Assembly (NCBI GenBank): GCA_036897485.1
Contig: JAYMTF010001071.1
Location: forward strand, 1 to 26,589
DNA: 26,589 nucleotides
Reading direction: 5' to 3'
Origin: Pelargonium nanum
Taxonomy: Eukaryota; Streptophyta; Magnoliopsida; Geraniales; Geraniaceae
Shown here: piece after piece, positions 1-7,236 of the stretch
Position numbering within the stretch: the stretch's first letter is position 1
How the letters are laid out: each line of letters begins with the position of its first letter
The notes under the pieces: model-generated
Told to the model about the DNA's origin: nothing
Databases searched by the model: none
What the model saw: the letters and a program-made list of their open reading frames with translations, nothing else
Translations under genes and position numbers: made by a program

Positions 1-246
1 TGATTGTATAATAAATTTAACTATGTCACACACTCACAGTTGATAAAGATATGATTCCAAATAGAAAATCTATGAGGTAAATATATATAGTCTGGTATGC
101 TTCTCAGGTTCTGTTCATTATTAGAATCTCAACTTTTGCATTTTCTTTTTCTTTTTCTTGAATGCAGTTCATTTGTTCCATAATGTGGAAGCTTTGTTGA
201 TGCTTAACCATTAATAAAATGTGTTCATTAGCTAGTTTGTGAGAGA

Positions 247-492
247 ATATATATATATATATATAGAATAAGAAATCTAAGCAAACAAATATTTGGCTTA
301 GCATAAACCAAGTCAATGAGGTAATGACACCTCATTTAATTTCACTCATACCCACCCAAGTGAATTGGTGAGAGCGGAGCGACCCGCCTAGATCCAGTAT
401 TTTTAATGAGGTGTTATAATCTCATTGGTGGCTTAGTTTAAGCCAAATAATTCTTGGCTTAGGATCCCTAACCTCTATATATATATATATAT
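247..492. mobile_element. Palindromic MITE flanked by TA microsatellites
   Basis: Two long imperfect terminal inverted repeats face each other. The left arm, about 268-335, contains a TTTGGCTTAG motif and ends in ACACCTCATT. It matches the reverse complement of about 403-474, which contains the same motif as CTTAAGCC/TTTGGCTT and AATGAGGTGT. Identity by eye is about 70% over roughly 70 bp. Each arm is bounded outward by an (AT)n run, at 247-265 and 476-492. The spacer of about 65 bp has no coding capacity. TA-repeat flanks fit a MITE that targets TA dinucleotides or microsatellites. The superfamily is not established, because the ends lack the Stowaway CTCCCTCC signature. Confidence 0.7.
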
Positions 493-621
493 TGATGAAT
501 GAGAATATGTAAAATATATGTCAAACTCACATGGCTCTTCCAATATTTGCCGGGTCACATTCTTCTGTTTCCACACGTGGTCTGTGTAATTAATTATCCT
601 TATTTAAATGTGAATAGAATT

Positions 622-704
622 AAATTCCAACCAAATATACTTTCAGAAAGAAAAAAATTCCAACCAAATATACTTTCAGAAAGAAAAAAATTCCAACAAA
701 ATAA
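622..704. repeat. 33-bp tandem repeat with A7 tracts, about 2.4 copies
   Basis: A unit beginning TTCCAACCAAATATAC starts at 625, 658 and 691, a period of 33 bp. Each of the first two units ends in GAAAG followed by seven A residues. The first two copies look identical, and the third is cut after TTCCAAC. The unit could reflect slippage or successive A-tailed duplications. No gene overlaps it. Confidence 0.85.
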
Positions 705-830
705 TAGATTGAATATATGTGAGTTAATGAATTTGAATTATTTGAAATAAAAACTATTTTCCATGCACTAAGGGTACTATTTTGGGTCAACATTTGAAAG
801 TTCATAAATCATTTTAGTTTAAAAAAGTAC

Positions 831-1227
831 GGTGATATCCAAGAGTAGTGACGTAGTTGGCAACACAGACTGCGTGAGAGGGAATCGCGTTTACGTTCGA
901 TCCCCGCTCAACACACTCCTGAGGAAAGAGATGAGCTTTAACTGTGACTTATCTTCGTATGAGGATTGGTCTACATGTTGTAAAACGGTTTAAAGGTGCC
1001 AACCGCGAGTTTACGGACCCGGGCAGAAAGCCCATGGTTTAGACCGAAAAAGTTCGGTAACCAAATTGAGTTGATACACGAGGTGATTTACCTTTTAAAT
1101 TAGAGGGTTTTGTAGTCCCAGCCCGTGGGCCCCAACAGTGAAGCCCATTGAGGCCCGTATTGTCCTTCAGTTGGTTCGGTTGTTGCTCTCGTTCTTTAAG
1201 TTTAGACTAGCGTCTCTTGGTATCACC
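831..1227 (+). mobile_element. Putative SINE-like unit with Pol III A/B boxes and short inverted termini
   Basis: The stretch at 849-860 (TGACGTAGTTGG) matches the tRNA/SINE A-box consensus TRGCNNAGYNGG at all but one position. The stretch at 895-903 (GTTCGATCC) matches the B-box GWTCRANNC. The spacing is 34 bp, typical of tRNA-derived Pol III promoters. The block is bounded by GGTGATATCCAAGAG at 831-845 and its near-perfect inverse CTCTTGGTATCACC at 1214-1227, differing by one base. It is more GC-rich than its surroundings. A 6-bp hairpin (ACCGAA/TTCGGT) lies near 1042-1057. No clear target-site duplication was found, so class assignment is tentative: a tRNA-derived SINE, or a non-autonomous TIR element that captured a tRNA-like segment. 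Confidence 0.45.
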
Positions 1228-2171
1228 ATAGGCTTTAATAAATTTCAATGGTTGATTACCAACAAAATTTACTGTTAATCATATATTAACACTAATAATT
1301 TTATTTAATGATGGATGGTTGTTGAGACTTGAAAATGGGATGCTATCATTTTCCCTCACTAATTGTTGATATATTATAATCCTTAATTAATTAATAATCA
1401 AATAGGATAATAAGTACTTTTGCAAATAATCACTTGTCATCTTCTACCCATTTCTTAATCATATGGTATCATATTTTCTTTAATTTGGGTGGTGGGTCCA
1501 ATTCCACTGAACCCATATAGCCTCCGCAACACTTCAAAACCCGAACCAAAATCACACTAGACCGTTTCTTTTTAACTTGATTCACATTGCTGCATATATG
1601 GATTGCATAAAATAGGCCGGACAAATTCACATATTTACACAAAATGGAATTCGTAGCTCGTTTCCATTCAGTTTGAGTAAGATATTTTATATTAAAACCT
1701 GGAAAATAAAACTTGACTTGAAACTCAAATGACGGTAATGATTATGATCTATTCGACCCTATTGTGTTTATAAAAAGTTGATGTGATGACTTGTTGGTGC
1801 TTTGAACCTAAACTGAGTAATGGCTATGGGGGCAATTTTCACATTTGATTCTTTTCTTTTTAGTTAGTTTTGAAAACGATTGTTTGTTGCTAAAAACAAA
1901 AATGAAATGAAAGGATTGTGGGTATAGATGATAAGAAATTGCTGTGACCCACTAAAATTCATAGTGCTTTGCCACTTTCAACTTTCAAGCAACAATATTT
2001 TCTCAACATTATTGACACCACCTAATAATAGTAGTAACACTATGGACCCCAAAAAAGGAATTTATTATTGTTGTTCAACCGAAAAGAAACAATCATATGT
2101 ATATTTTTATATTTTTTTGTGAACATATAAATATTTTTATGTTTTTTGTGTGTGTGAGTAATATTTTCTTA

Positions 2172-2214
2172 CCATGGAACAATTTTCTTTTTAACACATG
2201 GAACAAAATTTTCT
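2172..2214. repeat. Interrupted short direct duplication
   Basis: CATGGAACAATTTTCT at 2172-2187 recurs at 2197-2214 with two extra A residues, separated by a 9-base T/A-rich filler. This is the same design as the better-preserved duplications at 2631-2689 and 2810-2860, but imperfect and therefore a weaker case. Confidence 0.5.
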
Positions 2215-2585
2215 AGTTGGTAGTTTTTATTGTCAATGTATTCATGTAACTCGTAAGGTTATTTTATGCCATTGTGTGATCTTTTCGGACCATTCAACTG
2301 ATTTTAAATAAGTAACCACATAAACAAGGGGTTCCAAAAACTTTTTTTCTTTTTGGAACTAAATTGTATTTTAACTTTTTAAATATAAATATTATTTAAA
2401 AAGATTAAAGGGTCCTCAAATTGAGAAATGGATGCAAATATCTGTTTTGAAGTCCTAAATTCTAGTGTTTTTTTTTTAATGTAAAAAGTAAGTTTATAAC
2501 AATTTATGTTTTTTCTTGAATTTTTTTGAAGACTCCATTTTTACAATGTCAAAACTCAAAAACAATTACAGCATCTACATTCTGC

Positions 2586-2608
2586 ACCACGCGCAGGAGG
2601 CGCGTGGT
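2586..2608. promoter_or_regulatory. GC-rich hairpin with paired CGCG boxes
   Basis: ACCACGCGC at 2586-2594 and GCGCGTGGT at 2600-2608 form a perfect 9-bp stem with a 5-base loop, in otherwise AT-rich DNA. Each arm holds ACGCGC on one strand, which fits the VCGCGB core bound by CAMTA calmodulin-binding transcription factors. It lies about 400 bp upstream of the likely ankyrin-gene transcription start. The regulatory role is inference. Confidence 0.4.
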
Positions 2609-2630
2609 TCAGTTAATACCGTTGTGTAAT

Positions 2631-2689
2631 TAACCATCAACTCTCTTTTTTTTTTTTTTTTTTGAAATAACCATCAACTCTCTTTTTTT
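2631..2689. mobile_element. Micro-insertion of T(n)GAAA flanked by a 15-22 bp duplication
   Basis: TAACCATCAACTCTC plus T residues occurs at 2631-2645 and again at 2668-2682. Between the copies are only T residues and GAAA. Read on the minus strand this is TTTC followed by an A-tail, bounded by direct repeats of the size expected for target-site duplications of LINE/SINE retroposition. The remaining body is only a few bases. The alternative is fill-in repair of a staggered break. Confidence 0.5.
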
Positions 2690-2809
2690 GCTGTTGTTTT
2701 CATTTTTTTCTCTGAATTTTCTCTGTTTTTTCCTCTGAATTTTTCGTTGTCATCATCACCACCTTTCCAAAAGGGCTCGCCTTTATTGGCTAGATTGGTT
2801 CGTGTAATT

Positions 2810-2860
2810 GCCATGGCTCTGTGATTTTTTTTTTTTGAAAGCGCCATGGCTCTGTGATTT
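2810..2860. mobile_element. Micro-insertion of T9GAAAGC flanked by an 18-bp duplication
   Basis: GCCATGGCTCTGTGATTT occurs exactly at 2810-2827 and 2843-2860. The 15-base insert between is T9-GAAAGC, which on the minus strand reads GCTTTC then A9. The junction motif TTTC-A(n) is the same as in the neighbouring insertion at 2631-2689, suggesting the same source element or mechanism. Confidence 0.55.
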
Positions 2861-2940
2861 AGATTCACAGTAAAGTTGTTGCGTTGCGTACATGTGCGTT
2901 TCATGCCAATCACTCTCTCATCTCTCTACTTAATTGCTTC

Positions 2941-3586
2941 TATACATATATTTATATATATATATAATTATATTCCTTCTTCTTCTTCGTGTGCACTATA
3001 AGAAACCACCAAAAAGCTCTGTGTTTCTCTGTTTTTCCTGAAACTCATTTCAGGCTGTTGTTTTGGTGAGTCCTTGGTTCTCTCAAACCTGTCTCCGAAT
3101 TTTATGGGTTCTTTGGATTTAGATGGAGGAGAGCAAAGTTAGCTCCTTTTCTCCAACCAAGGTACTAAAAATTTCAATTTTTTCAATTTTTTTCTTCTTC
3201 TCAATTTTTTTTTTTAATTCATTGTTTGAGAGTTTTAGTTCGTAATTCATGGATTTTCGATTGTGCCCACTATTCGAGACGCCCAAAAGTGATATTTTTG
3301 GTTGGTGGGTTGGTTTGTTTAATGTGTTCCAATAATTTACCAAAGCTGGAATGATTGAAAAAAAGGTAGTAACTTTGATGAGAATCTGAGTTGGAAAGAT
3401 TAAAACCCAGATTGTTGGTGTGTGCACAGGCTGTTGATTTGGGAGCTCGATTTTGTTGTTGTTGAAGAAATGATCATTTCTGCGTATGGAAAATGCGATT
3501 TTTGATCTGGGTTTTTGCTGGAAAGAGGAGGAAAAAAGTTTTTTGGAGTGTTGAGATAGATTTGTTTGATAGTTGAATTGAATCCT
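2941..3586 (+). promoter_or_regulatory. TATA region and uORF-rich 5' leader of the ankyrin gene
   Basis: A TATA-rich block at 2941-2972 is followed by pyrimidine-rich leader sequence from about 2990. A probable leader intron runs from donor AAG|GTACTA at 3162 to acceptor CACAG|GCTG ending at 3429. A second possible donor, TTTTG|GTGAGT, is at 3065. Four upstream ATGs precede the main start. The one at 3123 would be joined across the intron into a 24-codon uORF ending at 3465. The one at 3470 gives 11 codons ending at 3505, that at 3486 gives 22 codons ending at 3554, and that at 3493 gives 27 codons ending at 3576. Translational control is therefore plausible. The transcription start is not proven by sequence. 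Confidence 0.5.
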
Positions 3587-5907
3587 ATGGAGCAGCCGGA
3601 GCGGCCAAAGCAGCCGGCAACGAGGAAAAAGATGACCAAACAGTTGACCGGAAAAAGGGATGATAATCCACTACATTCTGCAGCAAGAGCTGGACATTCA
3701 GAGGCTATGCATGATATCATTAACAGCAAAACAGATGATGAATTGAAGGAATTGCTGGCTAAGCCGAACCAATCCGGCGAAACAGCCCTTTATGTTGCTG
3801 CAGAATATGGTTATGTTGATATGGTGAGAGAGTTGATTAAGTACTATGATCTTGTTGATGCTGGCATCAAAGCAAGGAATGGTTTTGATGCTTTTCACAT
3901 TGCGGCCAAACAAGGCGATTTGGGTATGTTTGAGCTTTATCTGTTTGATTCATTGTTTGTTTTTATGGTTAAAAGGCGAAATGTGAGTGAATGTTTTGTG
4001 ATTGTTGTTTCAGATGTGTTGCATGCGCTCATGGAGGCTCATCCAGAACTGACCATGACTGTGGACTTATCAAACACTACTGCTTTGCACACAGCTGCAA
4101 TGCAAGGGCATGTTGAGATTGTGGAGTTTTTGTTAGAGGCCGGAAGTAGCTTAGCTACCATTGCGAGAAGCAATGGGAAAACCGCGCTGCATTCAGCTGC
4201 GAGAAACGGGCATTTGCAGGTTGTGAAGGCTATTCTCGAGAAGGAACCCGGGATGGCAATTAGGACTGATAAAAAGGGCCAAACACCACTTCACATGGCG
4301 GTGAAAGGGCAAAATGTAGACATGGTTGATGTGTTGATTAAGGCGGATCCTTCATCGATAAACATGACTGATACCAAAGGCAACACCGCGCTGCATATAG
4401 CCACGCGAAAGGGTAGAGCTCAGGTAAATTAAAATTAGCCTCTCCTTAAGGACTTTAACATTTGGCCAGTTACATGCATCTTGTGGACACTTTATCCTAG
4501 TATCATTAGTGTCATGAATTGGTCATTTGTTTGGTGTTTAAACTAATTTGTGTTGACTTCGTGGCTGCTGCTGCTGTTGGGTTGCAATTATATGATGATG
4601 TTTGAATCAATCTGATATTGGGATCAGCATCTTTTTAATATTGTAATCACAATCCTCTTAGAGTCCTTTTAATATTGATTTCAGATTTCAACTGTTGCTT
4701 GACTTGCTAACAAAATCCTGATTATCTGACAACTTGCCTAACCTTTATTAGAACTCTGTACAATAATGTATCATAAAGTCAAACATATTAGAAGCTTAAA
4801 CTGTTAACATATCAACAGCTTCAATAATAGACAAAATCTCTATAAACCTTGCTTCATTTCTCTGTTTCTATTAATATTCATAATGGTAACTTGACCTGAA
4901 GCTTATCAGTAAACTGCATTTTGGTTCTGGACTTATTGTATAGAGCTATTTGAATTTACCAGCTCTTCAAGTAGTTATCATATGTCGCAAAATAAAAGAT
5001 CTTGATGTTACTTGTTTCATATGTGTAGATTGTGAAGTTGCTGCTTGATCAAAGTGAAACAGACACAAAAAAGGTTAACAGATCAGGCGAAACAGCACTC
5101 GACACAGCTGAGAAAACTGGAAACCCTGAGATTAAAACCATCCTGCAAGAGCATGGAGTCCAGAGTGCCAAATCCATGAAGCCCCAAGCACCAAACCCTG
5201 CCCGTGAGTTGAAACAAACTGTTAGTGACATCAAACACGAAGTCCACAACCAGCTAGAGCACACGCGCCAAACCAGAAGGGGCATGCAAGGCATTGCAAA
5301 ACGGATCAACAAGCTGCACGTCGATGGCCTCAACAATGCCATCAACTCCACAACTGTTGTTGCTGTCCTAATAGCCACAGTTGCTTTTGCAGCCATCTTC
5401 ACTGTCCCAGGCCAATACGTTGATGACCCCGAAAACATCCCTCCAGGGCAGTCGCTAGGCGAAGCAAACATTGCTCCAAAAGCCCCATTCATAATCTTCT
5501 TTGTGTTTGACTCCATAGCTCTCTTCATTTCACTAGCTGTGGTTGTGGTACAAACCTCAGTGGTAGTGATAGAGAGTAAAGCAAAGAAACAGATGATGGC
5601 AGTTATAAACAAGCTCATGTGGCTGGCTTGTGTGCTAGTTTCTGTGGCATTTTTGGCACTGTCTTTTGTAGTTGTGGGAGAGAAGGAGAGGTGGTTGGCA
5701 ATAGGAGTGACCATAATAGGAACAACTATAATGGCTACAACTTTGGGTACTATGTGCTATTGGGTGATCATGCATAGGATTGAGGCAAAAAACATGAGGA
5801 ACATTAGGAAATCAGCACAGGGAAGCAGAGGATCAAGATCTTGGTCATTGTCTATGCTGTCTGATTCTGATGTGTTGAACAATGATAAGAAAATGTATGC
5901 AATTTGA
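3587..5907 (+). CDS. Ankyrin-repeat PGG-domain membrane protein (At5g02620/ITN1-like)
   Basis: Coding exons are 3587-3923, 4014-4423 and 5029-5907, in phase, giving 541 aa. The ATG at 3587 is the first in frame for the ankyrin protein; the codons just upstream contain no ATG. Residues from about 25 to 285 carry around seven ankyrin repeats with visible motifs such as GETALYVAAEYGYVDMV, NTTALHTAAMQGHVEIV, GKTALHSAARNGHLQVV and GNTALHIATRKGRAQ. A basic linker follows, then a plant PGG domain (NAINSTTVVAVLIATVAFAA, VPGQ) with four predicted membrane spans at about 357-374, 403-424, 444-465 and 471-497. The tail is Ser-rich. Length and order match plant ankyrin-transmembrane proteins of the At5g02620/ITN1 type, which act at membranes in stress and defence signalling. 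The exact orthologue and partners are not determined here. Intron 1 is only 90 nt and stays open in frame. Confidence 0.93.
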
Positions 5908-6990
5908 AAATTACCCAAATTATACAGATACCTCTTTCAGCATATATACTCAGATCCAATACATGTATCATCCTTGCTTCTTCAAGTTAACAAATATTGT
6001 GTACATTTCTTACCAAATTGAGCATAGTTTTTTTTTTTTTTGGTTTTGTTACTGACTGATTTTTGTTGTAGATGTCATCATTTTACTGATATATGAGACA
6101 ACACATTGAAGAAAAGCCAACTTTTGAGTGCTTTATTTTTTTATATATATATGAATGCACAGTGCCTTCACTACTGGATGTGGATGATAACACCTCAACC
6201 AACTCTCTTGGACTATAGTTCATCAAAGACCATGGCTAGTCTTATAATAACATTAACCTTAGGCTGCTCAGTCCTTTTCTTTTAAAGTAAGACCAAATCC
6301 ACATTTACATAGTCATTTGAGTTGGTGTGGTTTATAAAACAATGTTATAAAAATTAGTTAAAGCTCGAATCAATTATCAAGATTGAGATTGTATTGATGG
6401 GTCATTGATGAGACATTTGAACTTTTTTAAAAATTGATAGTCAAATCCAATATTATTGGTGATGCAACCCTTTGTTTCGGTTTCAGTAGAATGCGCAATG
6501 TATTAGGTATCAAGTAGTTGTACAAGCTTGATATGAGATTTCACATTTAAATCTTCATGTGTGTGCTTTCATAAGAACACTTGAGTTTTTGAACTTAGAG
6601 TTTGTGGCTTGGTGCACCCCAAACCTCACTATTAGGGGTCTTCTAATGAGAGAATAGAAATGAGAAATGTAGCAAGTCATTTTCAAAGTAGAAAATTGAT
6701 ACATATCTCATGCCTTGAGAGAGTATTTATACTCATAAAATCAAGATGTATGAGACAATGTGTCGCCTTGTGATTGATTGTTGATGATGACACGTGGGCT
6801 CTTACGATGTCATATGTTTGCGTGATGTCACATGCTAAATAATGATATCATGATGACGTGGCAACAAAGATTCTAGCTACATGGCGTTGGCTCTAGATGA
6901 AGTGGCAATGATATCACTACTTGAGGTATCTTACTAGTTCACCATTTGTTCACAAAGCTCCTAAAATACGACTGACTTTAGAACAAGGTC
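5908..6990. other. Intergenic region between the ankyrin gene and UFL1
   Basis: This holds the 3' UTR of the ankyrin gene and the distal UFL1 promoter. A T12 run is at about 6030-6042. No coding region is recognisable. From about 6620 to 6920 the sequence resembles a decayed repeat with a TATA-like TATTTATACTCATAAAA, perhaps an LTR remnant, but I could not define its ends. A G-box (CACGTG, 6791-6796) and GATGACGTGG (6852-6861) are candidate bZIP sites for the downstream gene. Confidence 0.6.
6852..6861 (+). promoter_or_regulatory. Candidate UPR-type bZIP site upstream of UFL1
   Basis: GATGACGTGG equals the ten-base core of the plant unfolded-protein-response element P-UPRE (reverse complement of CCACGTCATC), recognised by ER-stress bZIP factors such as bZIP28 and bZIP60. 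It lies about 375 bp upstream of the UFL1 ATG. TGACGTGG cores also bind other bZIP proteins, so the assignment is inference. Confidence 0.35.
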
Positions 6991-6994
6991 TTGG

Positions 6995-7099
6995 TGGGCC
7001 TGTAAGTGTGGGCTGGTGGGCTCGTGTGGGCTAGTGGGTTCATGTGGGCTGGGCTCTTCTTCTTCAAACCAAACGACAAAAGCGTTGTTATTAGGCCCA
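6995..7099. promoter_or_regulatory. Site II (TGGGCY) cluster in the UFL1 promoter
   Basis: Seven TGGGCC/TGGGCT hexamers start at 6995, 7009, 7017, 7027, 7045, 7050 and, reversed as GGCCCA, 7094. Site II elements are bound by TCP factors and mark promoters of broadly expressed genes for translation, organelles and proliferation. The cluster ends 138 bp before the UFL1 ATG, and no clear TATA box is seen. This fits a TATA-less housekeeping promoter. Confidence 0.65.
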
Positions 7100-7236
7100 C
7101 GACCGTTTTGATCGGAACTTGGGGTTGCTTATGCCAGACTGAAACAAAATCAATTTCAGTCCTCGCCGTCGTCGTCTTCTTCGTCTCTGATCTCTCTGGC
7201 AGTGACTGACTGATTCAGTGACTGTGCGATCCGAAG

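Larger units (their letters stand above)
1..2940. other. Intergenic region upstream of the ankyrin gene
   Basis: No credible protein-coding gene was seen in this 2.9-kb AT-rich stretch. The open frames here are short (60-85 codons), run through microsatellites or poly(T), and resemble no protein I know. The stretch holds the MITE at 247-492, the 33-bp tandem repeat at 622-704, the tRNA-box unit at 831-1227, small interrupted duplications at 2172-2214, 2631-2689 and 2810-2860, and a GC-rich hairpin at 2586-2608. A G-box core (CACGTG) lies at 574-579 but is too far from a gene to assign. Between about 1230 and 2160 I see only AT-rich unique-looking sequence. Confidence 0.7.

Noticed and set aside
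499..805. Short open frames on both strands over the 33-bp repeat
   Set aside because: They translate the tandem repeat itself and have no protein signature or gene context.
849..903. Possible genuine tRNA gene
   Set aside because: A and B boxes are present, but no 7-bp acceptor stem pairing or anticodon arm could be found, so a tRNA-derived repeat is more likely.
5049..5714. Long antisense open frame (221 codons) opposite the last ankyrin exon
   Set aside because: It is a mirror of the real coding exon on the plus strand, whose protein has clear ankyrin, PGG and membrane features. The antisense product resembles nothing known.
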